Below are positions 34,290 through 42,465 of a stretch of DNA of 64,000 nt, in pieces; the first letter of the stretch is position 1; every line of letters begins with the position of its first letter. A program made the translations under genes and the position numbers. The stretch spans positions 60,862 through 124,861 of the forward strand of contig JBBQTI010000005.1 of assembly GCA_038213435.1 (NCBI GenBank). The letters run 5' to 3'. The stretch is from PALSA-610 sp038213435 (GTDB lineage: Bacteria > Actinomycetota > Acidimicrobiia > IMCC26256 > PALSA-610). A model generated the notes under the pieces. That model worked only from the letters and a program-made list of their open reading frames with translations. It ran no database searches and was not told the DNA's origin.

Positions 34290-35438
34290 TCATTTGACGC
34301 CGACTTGGTGGTAGATGCTGTACATCGCCGAGATCTGCGCGATCGCGACGAACGCGACCGCGGCGCCGACGATGAGAAGGATCGCGGGTTCGAACATGTC
34401 GGTGACCCGCTTCAACTGGTAGTTGAGCTCGCGTTCGTAGAACACCGCCGCGCTGTGCAGTTGCGTGTCGAGCGAACCCGTGCTCTCGCCGACCCGGATC
34501 ATCTGCCGCGCCGCGGCCGGGAAGACGCCGGTCGCCTGAATCGGACGAGCCAGGCCCTCACCTCGCATCATCGCCTCGCGCACGAACGCGAGCTTCTCCT
34601 GGAACACGCTGTTGTTCGTGCTGTCAGCCGACACCTGCACTGCGTCGGGCAGCGGCACACCCGACTGCACCAGGGTGGCGAGCACGCGACAGAACCGCTC
34701 GACCGCGATGAGGTTCATCAGCTTGCCGATGGCAGGCAGCCGTAACAACGTCCTGTCGCGTCGCGCCTTACCCCGCACGCCACCGAGCAGCGCGATCCCG
34801 ATCGAAACCATTACCGCGACGATGGCGAGGATGAGCCACCACCAGTTGGTCATCACATTCGTGAAGCCCAACAGCATGCGGGTCGGGAGCGGCAAATGCG
34901 CGTGCAAACTCGTATACAGATCCCGGAACTTCGGCAGCACGAACAGCGCCATCACGATCATCGCGCCAATCGCGAGGACGAACACGATCGACGGATACGT
35001 CAACGCGCTCTTCAGCTGCTTGCGCGCCGCGACTTCACGCTCCAAGTACTCCGCGAGTTGCTCGAGCGCGAGGTCGAGCCGGCCCGTGAGCTCTGCGGCC
35101 CGTACAACGGCAATGTAGTAACCCGGGAACACCTTCGGGTGCTGCGCGATCGCGTCGCCGAAGCTGGACCCCGCCCGAAGTCTGCGCTGCACATCGACGA
35201 TGAGCTCTTGCATCCGCTTCGATGCGTTCTCCTCGCCGACCACGGCAAGGGAGTCGAGAATCGGGATGCCGGCGCGCAGGAAGGAGGAGACCTGGCGCGA
35301 GAAGTTCATGATCTCTTCGAGCTTCACGGGCCGCGTGACGAAGAACTCCGCCTTGTACCACGGCTTCTTCACCTCTTCGGGGTACGGGTTCGCCGGCTGC
35401 GTGCCGTACGCGGGCGGCGGGATCGTTTCGATGCTCAC
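34290..35438 (-). CDS. pilC: Type IV pilus inner-membrane platform protein PilC
   Basis: 382 residues, with two GspF domains (about 45-165 and 250-370) each followed by membrane helices (IVFVLAIGAMIVMALFVLP, WWWLILAIVAVMVSIGIALL, ILLIVGAAVAFVAIAQISAM). Signatures are FSRQVSSFLRAGIPILDSL and FCRVLATLVQSGVPLPDAV. PilC couples the PilB/PilT motors to pilin insertion. GTG 35438 overlaps the pilB stop (GTGA), so it is coupled to pilB copy 1. Confidence 0.95.
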   Translation of the reverse strand: MSIETIPPPAYGTQPANPYPEEVKKPWYKAEFFVTRPVKLEEIMNFSRQVSSFLRAGIPILDSLAVVGEENASKRMQELIVDVQRRLRAGSSFGDAIAQHPKVFPGYYIAVVRAAELTGRLDLALEQLAEYLEREVAARKQLKSALTYPSIVFVLAIGAMIVMALFVLPKFRDLYTSLHAHLPLPTRMLLGFTNVMTNWWWLILAIVAVMVSIGIALLGGVRGKARRDRTLLRLPAIGKLMNLIAVERFCRVLATLVQSGVPLPDAVQVSADSTNNSVFQEKLAFVREAMMRGEGLARPIQATGVFPAAARQMIRVGESTGSLDTQLHSAAVFYERELNYQLKRVTDMFEPAILLIVGAAVAFVAIAQISAMYSIYHQVGVK

Positions 35439-37186
35439 TCGAGCCCCTCATTCACGAGGATGTGCTTAACGACCTCTTCCATGGTGGTGACGTTCGCCTG
35501 GACGAGCTGGATGGCCTCGTGCTGCAGCGTGCGCAGACCCTGTTGGATCGCGAGCTCGCGAGCCTCACGTGGCGGCTTCCCGTCGACCACGCACTGGCGG
35601 ATCTCGTCGGTGATGGCGAGGACTTCGTAGACGCCGACGCGGTCGAAATAGCCGGTGCCGGAGCAGTACTGGCAGCCCTCACCCCGCAACCACACGTCTT
35701 TGTCGCGCCCACCGAGCTTCCGGTAGATCGTCAACTCTGCCATCGTCGGCTCGTAGGCCACGCTGCACGACTGGCAGATCCGGCGCACCAGGCGCTGGGC
35801 GACCACCCCGATGACCGCCGAGGTGATCAGGAACGACTCGATCCCCATGTCGAGCAGCCGGTACAGCGACGAGACGGCGTCGATCGCGTGCACCGACGAG
35901 AACACCCGGTGCCCGGTCAGCGCCGACTGCACCGCGATTCGGGCGGTCTCGACGTCGCGGACCTCACCGACGAGGATCACGTCGGGGTCCTGACGCAGGA
36001 TCGACTTCAGACCCGTGGCGAACGTCAAGCCGGCCTGATCGCTGATCTGGATCTGATTGACGCGCGGGAAGATGTATTCGACCGGGTCCTCGATCGTCAT
36101 CACGTTGATGTCGGTGCGGTTGATCTCCGACAACGTCGCATACAGCGTCGTGGTCTTGCCGCTCCCGGTCGGGCCGCCGACGATCACCATGCCGAACGGG
36201 GCGCTGACGATGCTCGAGTAAATCGCGCCGGAGTCGGCCGGCATCCCGAGCTCGGCGAGGCGGTAGAGCGAGCGGGTGCGGTCGAGCAACCGCAGCACCA
36301 TCTTCTCACCCCAGATCGTGGTGGTGGTCGAGACGCGCACGTCGAGATCGCGCCCGTCGATGTTCATCTCGAACTGGCCGTCTTGTGGACGCCGGCGTTC
36401 GACGATGTTCATCTCGGCCATGATCTTCACCCGGCTGACGAGCGCGGGGCCCATCTCCGGCGGAAGCTCGATGACGTCCTTCAGCGCGCCGTCGATACGG
36501 AACCGGACGCGCACGCAGTCCTCGGCGGGCTCGACATGAACGTCGGACGCACGGTCACGCAGCGCCTGGGTCACGATCTTGTTCACGACCTGAACGATCG
36601 GCGCGTTGGGATCGACGACCGTGTCGGTCGTCTCGACGGCGTCGAGCAGCACATCACTCGCACGGAACGCGTCGATATCGGTGCCCACCGCCGACAGGGC
36701 TGGGTACGTCTGGTTGATGCGATTGCGCAGCAGGGTCGGCAGGCCGAGGGCGAGCCGTACTTCGTCGACGGGAAGCGAGCGCAAGACCTCGATCAAGCCG
36801 GCGGCGAGCGGATCAGCCACCGCGATAGCGATGGCGCCGTCGACGAACAGCAACGGCAATATCTCGTAACGGTGCGCGTCGGCGGGGTCGAGGAGCGCGG
36901 TCGCGGTCTCCTCCGGCCGAACGTCGCGCAAGTCGACGACGGGTACGTGAAACTGCTCGCTCAGCGCACGAGTCACGTCTCGCTCGCCGACGAGCCCGCG
37001 CTCAACGAGCAGCGCACCAAGGCGTCGACCGTCTTTGGTTGCGGCGGCGTCCTCGACCGCCTCGCGTGTGACGACTCCGGTATGCACGAGCAAATCGCCC
37101 ATGCGCACACGCGTTTCGTCAATCGAAAGCTTCGGGACAAGCTCTGCGGCCGCACGGACCGCTACACGCGTGCGGCCAACCTTCAC
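35435..37186 (-). CDS. pilB: Type IV pilus assembly ATPase PilB, copy 1
   Basis: 583 residues. The N-terminus has two MshEN-like motifs (RMGDLLVHTGVVTREAVEDA and RLGALLVERGLVGERDVTRA), the known c-di-GMP binding module of MshE/PilB motors. The motor has GPTGSGKTT (Walker A), TIEDPVEY, VILVGEVRD (Walker B) and SSVHAIDA, and four cysteines (CQSC ... CQYC) for zinc. It drives pilus extension. Start GTG 37186 lies directly after the conserved leader. Intact and followed by full pilC, so probably the principal copy. Confidence 0.95.
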   Translation of the reverse strand: MKVGRTRVAVRAAAELVPKLSIDETRVRMGDLLVHTGVVTREAVEDAAATKDGRRLGALLVERGLVGERDVTRALSEQFHVPVVDLRDVRPEETATALLDPADAHRYEILPLLFVDGAIAIAVADPLAAGLIEVLRSLPVDEVRLALGLPTLLRNRINQTYPALSAVGTDIDAFRASDVLLDAVETTDTVVDPNAPIVQVVNKIVTQALRDRASDVHVEPAEDCVRVRFRIDGALKDVIELPPEMGPALVSRVKIMAEMNIVERRRPQDGQFEMNIDGRDLDVRVSTTTTIWGEKMVLRLLDRTRSLYRLAELGMPADSGAIYSSIVSAPFGMVIVGGPTGSGKTTTLYATLSEINRTDINVMTIEDPVEYIFPRVNQIQISDQAGLTFATGLKSILRQDPDVILVGEVRDVETARIAVQSALTGHRVFSSVHAIDAVSSLYRLLDMGIESFLITSAVIGVVAQRLVRRICQSCSVAYEPTMAELTIYRKLGGRDKDVWLRGEGCQYCSGTGYFDRVGVYEVLAITDEIRQCVVDGKPPREARELAIQQGLRTLQHEAIQLVQANVTTMEEVVKHILVNEGLE

Positions 37187-37300
37187 GTTGCGTGACCCCG
37201 TTGTGGAAACCCGAACCCAGCTTGCGCGCCGACGCGCGTCCCCGCCCTGCCCATCCCTGTTACTTCTCCCAACCCCACCGAAATGGGGATACCCCGACTA
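37187..37300 (-). promoter_or_regulatory. Conserved leader in front of pilB copy 1
   Basis: On the minus strand this 5' region matches the one in front of copy 2 nearly base for base for about 70 bases next to the start, with a GGGGACGCGCGTCGGCGCGC stem-forming stretch and CCCCATTTCGGTGGGG hairpin further up. The match is in nucleotides, not in a shared reading frame, and there is no good Shine-Dalgarno besides a GGGG. A structured 5' UTR is likely; class unknown. Confidence 0.5.
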
Positions 37301-37321
37301 CCCAGTCCTGGCGACGATACA

Positions 37322-37341
37322 GACATATGTCGCCATATGGC
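37322..37341. promoter_or_regulatory. Two abutting 10-bp palindromes upstream of pilB copy 1
   Basis: GACATATGTC (37322-37331) and GCCATATGGC (37332-37341) are each perfect 10-bp palindromes and touch. They lie about 140 bases before pilB copy 1 and are not present in front of copy 2. Candidate regulator site or promoter element; the AT-rich centre stands out from the GC-rich surroundings. Confidence 0.45.
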
Positions 37342-37494
37342 AAGGGGTCGCGTTTCGCGACACGACAAGTGCTCTCGCTCGGCCGGGAGCTCGACGCCTC
37401 TGACGTGGCATTCGACCTCGACCCAGCAGCGCCGGGGCAACCGACGAAGCCGGACCGAACGTCCGGCCTGCCGGGTCAAGCAGCGGAAACTCAT

Positions 37495-37536
37495 CGGGTA
37501 CTCGGGCGCGGGCCGCGGGATCGTGTCGATGCTCAC
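37495..37536 (-). pseudogene. pilC 5' stub after pilB copy 2
   Basis: GTG 37536 overlaps the pilB copy 2 stop (GTGA) just as pilC overlaps copy 1, and encodes MSIDTIPRPAPEYP, matching pilC's MSIETIPPPAYGTQP; then identity is lost. The frame runs on to 37183 without pilC homology. It marks the edge of the duplicated unit. Confidence 0.75.
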
Positions 37537-39290
37537 TCGAGCCCCTCGTTCACGAGGACGTGTCTCACGACTTCTTCCATAGTGGTGACGTTCGCCTGGA
37601 CGAGCTGGACGGCTTCGTGCTGCAGCGTGCGCAGGCCCTGTTGGATCGCGAGCTCGCGGGTTTCACGCGGCGTTTTCCCGTCTACCACACACTGGCGGAT
37701 CTCGTCGGTGATGGCGAGGACTTCGTACACACCGACCCGGTCGAAATAGCCGGTGCCCGAGCAGTACTGGCAGCCCTCACCCCGCAACCACAAGCTCTTG
37801 TCCTGGCCGCCGAGCTTCCGGTAGATCGTCTGCTCCGCCATGGTCGGCTCGTAGGCGACACTGCACGTCTTGCAGATCCGGCGCACCAGGCGCTGCGCCA
37901 CCACCCCGATGATCGCGGAGGTGATCAAAAACGGCTCGATGCCCATGTCGAGCAGCCGGTACAGCGACGAGACGGCGTCGATCGCGTGGACGGACGAGAA
38001 CACCCGGTGCCCGGTCAACGCCGACTGCACCGCGATGCGGGCGGTCTCGACGTCGCGGACCTCGCCGACGAGGATCACGTCGGGGTCCTGACGCAGGATC
38101 GACTTCAAACCGGTCGCGAACGTCAGCCCGGCCTGGTCGCTGATCTGAATCTGATTGACGCGCGGGAAGATGTACTCGACCGGATCCTCGATCGTCATCA
38201 CGTTGATGTCATTGCGGTTGATCTCCGACAACGTCGCGTACAAGGTCGTCGTCTTGCCGCTCCCCGTCGGGCCTCCGACGATCACCATGCCGAACGGTGA
38301 GCTGACGATGCTCGAGTACACGGCACCCGAGTCGGCCGGCATCCCGAGATCGGTGAGGCGGTAGAGCGAGCGGGTGCGGTCGAGCAACCGCAGCACCATC
38401 TTCTCACCCCAGATGGTCGTGGTGGTCGAGACGCGCACGTCGAGATCGCGCCCGTCGATGTTCATCTCGAACTGGCCGTCTTGCGGGCGGCGGCGCTCGA
38501 CGATGTTCATCTCCGCCATGATCTTCACCCGGCTCACCAGCGCGGGGCCCATCTCGGGCGGAAGCTCCACGACATCTTTGAGTGCGCCGTCGATGCGGAA
38601 CCGGATGCGCACACAATCCTCGGCCGGCTCGATGTGCACATCCGACGCCCGATCACGCAACGCCTGCGTCACGATCTTGTTCACTACCTGCACGATCGGC
38701 GCATGCGGATCGACAACTGTCTCGGCCGTGTCCACCGGATCGAGCAGCACATCGCTGGCGCGGAACGCCGCGATGTCGGTATGCACGGCCGACAACGCCG
38801 GGTAGGTTTGGTTGACGCGGTTACGCAACAGCGTGGGCGGCCCCAGCGCGAGCCGCACCTCGGCGACGGGGAGCGACCGCAACACCGCGAGCAACGCCGC
38901 GTCGAGCGGATCAGCCACCGCGACCGTCAACGCGCCGTCGATGAACAACAACGGCAACATGTCGTAGCGGTGCGCGTCGGCGGGATCGAGCAGCGCGGTC
39001 GCGATCTCCTCGGGCCGGACATCGCGCAAATCGACAACCGGGACGTGCAACTGCTCGCTCAGCGCACGCGTCACCTCGCGCTCGCCCACCAGCCCACGCT
39101 CGATCAACAACGCACCGAGTCGTTGACCGTCCTTGGTCGCCGCCGCGTCCTCGACCGCCTCGCGGGTGACGACGCCCGTCTGCACCAGCAGATCGCCCAT
39201 GCGCACGCGCGACTCATCGAGCGACAGGTTCGGGACCAACTCCGCAGTCGCGTAACGCGCGACCACCTCAGGGGCTCGGCCGCGTCTCAC
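37533..39290 (-). CDS. pilB: Type IV pilus assembly ATPase PilB, copy 2
   Basis: 585 residues from GTG 39290, the position equivalent to the copy 1 start; longer in-frame starts (to 39389) lie in the noncoding leader. All motor and zinc motifs are intact: GPTGSGKTT, TIEDPVEY, VILVGEVRD, SSVHAIDA, CKTC and CQYC, and the two MshEN-like motifs (RMGDLLVQTGVVTREAVEDA, RLGALLIERGLVGEREVTRA). Most differences from copy 1 are in residues 1-200 (for example the start MRRGRAPEVVARYATAEL). Both may work, perhaps with different c-di-GMP response or as spare subunits. It is followed by only a stub of pilC. Confidence 0.93.
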   Translation of the reverse strand: MRRGRAPEVVARYATAELVPNLSLDESRVRMGDLLVQTGVVTREAVEDAAATKDGQRLGALLIERGLVGEREVTRALSEQLHVPVVDLRDVRPEEIATALLDPADAHRYDMLPLLFIDGALTVAVADPLDAALLAVLRSLPVAEVRLALGPPTLLRNRVNQTYPALSAVHTDIAAFRASDVLLDPVDTAETVVDPHAPIVQVVNKIVTQALRDRASDVHIEPAEDCVRIRFRIDGALKDVVELPPEMGPALVSRVKIMAEMNIVERRRPQDGQFEMNIDGRDLDVRVSTTTTIWGEKMVLRLLDRTRSLYRLTDLGMPADSGAVYSSIVSSPFGMVIVGGPTGSGKTTTLYATLSEINRNDINVMTIEDPVEYIFPRVNQIQISDQAGLTFATGLKSILRQDPDVILVGEVRDVETARIAVQSALTGHRVFSSVHAIDAVSSLYRLLDMGIEPFLITSAIIGVVAQRLVRRICKTCSVAYEPTMAEQTIYRKLGGQDKSLWLRGEGCQYCSGTGYFDRVGVYEVLAITDEIRQCVVDGKTPRETRELAIQQGLRTLQHEAVQLVQANVTTMEEVVRHVLVNEGLE

Positions 39291-39425
39291 GCTGCGTGAC
39301 CCCGTTGTGGAAACCCGAACCCAGCTTGCGCGCCGACGCGCGTCCCCGCCCTGGCCATCCCTGGTCGCTTCTCCCTTACCCCACCGCAATGGGGACCCGA
39401 CTACCCAGTGCGGTCACGATACTGC
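39291..39425 (-). promoter_or_regulatory. Conserved leader in front of pilB copy 2
   Basis: Same conserved segment as the copy 1 leader, including the GCGCGTCGGCGCGC dyad, the CCCCATTGCGGTGGGG hairpin and ACTGGGTAGTCGGG. Upstream of that the two regions differ completely, so the shared part starts about 130 bases before the start codon. No annotated gene lies between it and the lectin-like gene (39531). Confidence 0.5.
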
Positions 39426-39530
39426 ATTTAGCAACGAAAAGGCCAGGCTCGCGTCAAGATTTTCCACGGAGCGTGGTATCGCGGCGGCGCAACACGCCCT
39501 TATGGGCGCTCAGCTGTCCGGACGGATCGA

Positions 39531-40643
39531 TCAACGAGCAGGATCTCGACGCACCGAGTACCCGAACGGAACGCCCCCGATCGCCCACGTGAAGTTGACG
39601 TCGGCGCCGTCCAGGTCCGGCTCCAACTCGACTCCCAGCGGGATGGTGACGAAGTGGTACGTGTTGCCGCCGCCGTTCGTGACGAACTCGCCGGAGGCCG
39701 CGGGCCTCGCGCGCTGCGCGACCCGCCAATTTACGACGGTGCCCTCGGGAAAGTAGTTGTAGCCCACGCGCAGGGAGGCGCGGTCGGAGAACTCGACCTC
39801 GAAGATGTTCACCTCGGTGAACTGGCTGTCATCCACGGCCGGGGCGATGGCAGTGGGGGATTTGGCCACGGACGACGCGGCGACACTGCCGGCGGCGACG
39901 GCCGCGGCAGCTGTCTCCTTGGGCGTTCGGGGCGCCTTCGGCTCGCGGCGCGCCTTCGGCTCGCGGCGCGGCTTCGGGTCCCGCTGCTTTCTCGGGGCCC
40001 GCGGTTTTCTCGGGTCCGGAGGCTTCTTTTCGCGGGCGGCCCGGCTCCGTACGACGAGCGCAACGAGGGTGACGATCGCCGCGAGAGCAACGGCTCCGAC
40101 GAGCGCGAACAGCAGAGCGCTATTGGAGTGCTTGGGTGGCGCCGTGACGCTCACGGTCACGGCCCAGCTTCCTGAGTTGTCGGGGAGGTAGTTGTCGTTC
40201 ACCCCGAGCGCGAGCACGCCTTTGGTCGCCACGCGGAAGGTCTTGGCGGGTCCGATGTTGAAAGGCGGGCCGACGCCGATCCTGCCGATCAGCGCCCAGC
40301 AGTCGAGCTGGGGCACCGGCCAGACCGTGGCGCGCGGCCCCTTGTGCGCAGTGATCGCATCACACAGGCGGCCGCGTCGAATGCCCGCAGGGGTGACCTT
40401 GTTGATCGGCGAGTCCCCGAAATGAATCCGGCCCGACGCCCGGATCGTGACCGTATCGCCCGATCGCAACGTCACACTTGTATTCGTCCAGACCTGACGA
40501 GGCGCCACGGAGATGGGCGTGACGATCGGGGCCGCGGTTGCGGCGGACGCGGCCGGCATCTGCGGCACGAGCATCAGGCACAGCGCGAACGCGCAGGCGA
40601 TGACTCGCATCGCCGCGCACCGGTGTGTTGCCATACCCCCCAT
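39531..40643 (-). CDS. Membrane protein with LecA-like lectin domain and basic linker
   Basis: 370 residues from ATG 40643 (GAGG at good spacing). A signal peptide (VIACAFALCLMLVPQMPAASA) is followed by a beta-sandwich region: SVTLRSGDTVTIRASGRIHF, CWALIGRIGVGPPFNIG, and LALGVNDNYLPDNSGSWAVTV, a pattern typical of PA-IL/LecA-like galactose-binding proteins. A transmembrane helix (ALLFALVGAVALAAIVTLVAL) and a Lys/Arg/Pro-rich repeat (PRREPKARREPKAPRTPKE) follow, then a C-terminal domain (EVEFSDRASLRVGYNYFPEGTVVNWRV) that should be cytoplasmic. Unknown function; the sugar-binding part would face outward. Confidence 0.72.
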   Translation of the reverse strand: MGGMATHRCAAMRVIACAFALCLMLVPQMPAASAATAAPIVTPISVAPRQVWTNTSVTLRSGDTVTIRASGRIHFGDSPINKVTPAGIRRGRLCDAITAHKGPRATVWPVPQLDCWALIGRIGVGPPFNIGPAKTFRVATKGVLALGVNDNYLPDNSGSWAVTVSVTAPPKHSNSALLFALVGAVALAAIVTLVALVVRSRAAREKKPPDPRKPRAPRKQRDPKPRREPKARREPKAPRTPKETAAAAVAAGSVAASSVAKSPTAIAPAVDDSQFTEVNIFEVEFSDRASLRVGYNYFPEGTVVNWRVAQRARPAASGEFVTNGGGNTYHFVTIPLGVELEPDLDGADVNFTWAIGGVPFGYSVRRDPAR

Positions 40644-40928
40644 TCCGCATCCTCGGAGATGATCGCGGGGCCCCTGGACATTGAAGTATCGCGCCGCAGG
40701 CACCCGAATCGAAAAGCGGCCGCAGACCGGGACGCAACAAACCGTCAGAAAGTGGGCTGCGCGCGCTCGCTTCACCACTATGTCCACGAGCGGCGCGGGC
40801 GCATCAACGCGCCGAAGAACGCGGTTCTCCCGCCCTCGCCGGCTGTTCGCGGTCTGCGCGATACGCTGCCGACGAGGGCCACCACCGGACGTGTCAGCGG
40901 GTGACGCGTCGTTCTTCGACCGGGCAGC

Positions 40929-42449
40929 ATGGATGATTCGCGACTCGAGGCTCTTCGTCTCATGAGCACCGGCGACGACCCCAGTCAGGGAGCGACCATC
41001 CAACCCTGCCTTTCTGTTGTGATGCCATGTTTCAACGAAGAAGCGACGATTTCGACCGTGATCAGTCGGGTGCTCGCCTCCCCGTATGTCAACGAGGTCA
41101 TCGTCGTCGATGACGATTCGTCGGATGGAAGCGTGCAGAACGTTCGCGCGTTCGATGACCCGCGGGTGCGTCTTCTGTGCCAGCCGGTGAATCTCGGCAA
41201 GGGTGCGGCGGTGCGTCGGGGTTTCGCGGAAGTCACCTCCCCTTACGTTGTCGTCCAGGACGCGGATCTGGAGTACGACCCAGCGGACTTCGCGCTGCTG
41301 CTCGGCCCGCTTCTCGATGGAGCGGCTGATGTCGTCTATGGCTCCCGCTTCGCGTATGGGCGTCCGCGCCGGGTCTTGTACTTCTGGCATTCCGTCGGAA
41401 ACAAGATGCTCACGCTTGCTTCGAATGTGCTCACGAACCTCAACCTGAGCGACATCGAAACCTGCTACAAGGCCTTCCGTCGTGAGGTCGTCCAATCGCT
41501 CGATCTGGAAGAGGATCGGTTCGGCATCGAGCCGGAGATCACCGCGAAGGTCGCGGCCGCGGGATGGCGCGTTTGGGAGGTGAGTATCTCGTATGCCGGG
41601 CGCACTTACGCGGAGGGAAAGAAGATCGGGGGGCGAGACGTCGCGCGCGCGCTCTACGCCATCATTCGTTACTCGGAAGGGTGGGCGCGTGTGCGCGCGC
41701 ATCTCGATCGAGTGCCCGATCGGCAAGAGTCGCCCGCGTCGTTCGAGGATGCCGACTCGGAGCTCGCCGACGTGCTCTCGTCGCTCGAGGATGCGGACAA
41801 CTACACGGAGTGGATCTATCGGCTGATCGAGGGTCACCTCGGACATCGGGTCCTCGAGATCGGCGCCGGTCATGGCTCGTTGACCGAACACGTGCAGCAC
41901 GGCCGCACGGTAACGGCGACCGACCTCTCCACCTCTTGCGTGAAGCGGCTCCACGAACGCTTCGCGGAATGCCCGAACGTCCGGATCCTCCAATCCGACC
42001 TCGACGACATGCCGAGCGATGTGCGGTACGACTCGATCATTCTCGTCAATGTGCTCGAACACCTCGACGACGACGTCGAAGTCCTCCGAAGGCTTCGCGG
42101 TCTGCTCGAACCCGGCGGACGAATCTGCATCTTCGTCCCGGCGTTCGAGGGCCTGTACTCGGAGTTCGATCGTCGCGTGGGCCACCGACGGAGGTATCGC
42201 CGCACGCGCCTCATCGCCGCGCTCGACCGCGCCGGATACGCGATCGTCGACGCACGTTACGTGAACATGGTCGGCGCGATTGCGTGGTGGTTGTTCGCAC
42301 GTCGCCTCAACCAGATTCCCACTCAGAACTGGTCGGTCCGACTCTACGACCGGCTGATCGTTCCGCCGCTGAGACGGATCGAGGCCCGTCGCATGCCACG
42401 CTTCGGACAGTCACTCCTATGCGTCGGTAGTCGGTCGACGGCTTCCTAG
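40929..42449 (+). CDS. GT2 glycosyltransferase fused to a SAM methyltransferase
   Basis: 506 residues. Residues 28-250 are a polyprenyl-phosphate mannose/glucose synthase-like GT2 (VVMPCFNEEATISTVI, VDDDSSDGS, DADLEYDPADF, NKMLTLASNVLTNLNLSDIETCYKAFRREV). From about 290 a class I methyltransferase follows: VLEIGAGHGSLTEHV (motif I), TATDLS, SIILVNVLEHLDDD (motif II), LLEPGGRICIFVP. The two halves probably act in sequence on the same lipid-linked or surface glycan. ATG 40929 or ATG 40962 may start it. 16 bases before the next gene on the same strand, likely co-transcribed. Confidence 0.88.
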   Translation: MDDSRLEALRLMSTGDDPSQGATIQPCLSVVMPCFNEEATISTVISRVLASPYVNEVIVVDDDSSDGSVQNVRAFDDPRVRLLCQPVNLGKGAAVRRGFAEVTSPYVVVQDADLEYDPADFALLLGPLLDGAADVVYGSRFAYGRPRRVLYFWHSVGNKMLTLASNVLTNLNLSDIETCYKAFRREVVQSLDLEEDRFGIEPEITAKVAAAGWRVWEVSISYAGRTYAEGKKIGGRDVARALYAIIRYSEGWARVRAHLDRVPDRQESPASFEDADSELADVLSSLEDADNYTEWIYRLIEGHLGHRVLEIGAGHGSLTEHVQHGRTVTATDLSTSCVKRLHERFAECPNVRILQSDLDDMPSDVRYDSIILVNVLEHLDDDVEVLRRLRGLLEPGGRICIFVPAFEGLYSEFDRRVGHRRRYRRTRLIAALDRAGYAIVDARYVNMVGAIAWWLFARRLNQIPTQNWSVRLYDRLIVPPLRRIEARRMPRFGQSLLCVGSRSTAS

Positions 42450-42465
42450 GAATTACTCTCTCGCC

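Larger units (their letters stand above)
35435..39400 (-). repeat. Tandem ~2.1-kb duplication covering leader, pilB and the pilC start
   Basis: Unit 1 (35435-37300) and unit 2 (37533-39425) match from the leader through the pilB coding region to the first codons of pilC. Unit order is the same strand, head to tail. DNA and protein identity stays high over most of the length, with more differences near the pilB N-terminus. Confidence 0.85.

Noticed and set aside
37187..37300. GEMM (c-di-GMP-I) riboswitch in front of pilB
   Set aside because: GGGACGC is present but the rest of the conserved GEMM core and its tetraloop-receptor are not seen; kept only as an unclassified conserved leader.
40644..42185. 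N-terminal extension of the lectin-like gene to 884 residues
   Set aside because: The added 514 residues are antisense to the well-supported GT2-methyltransferase gene; a signal peptide and SD mark the real start at 40643.
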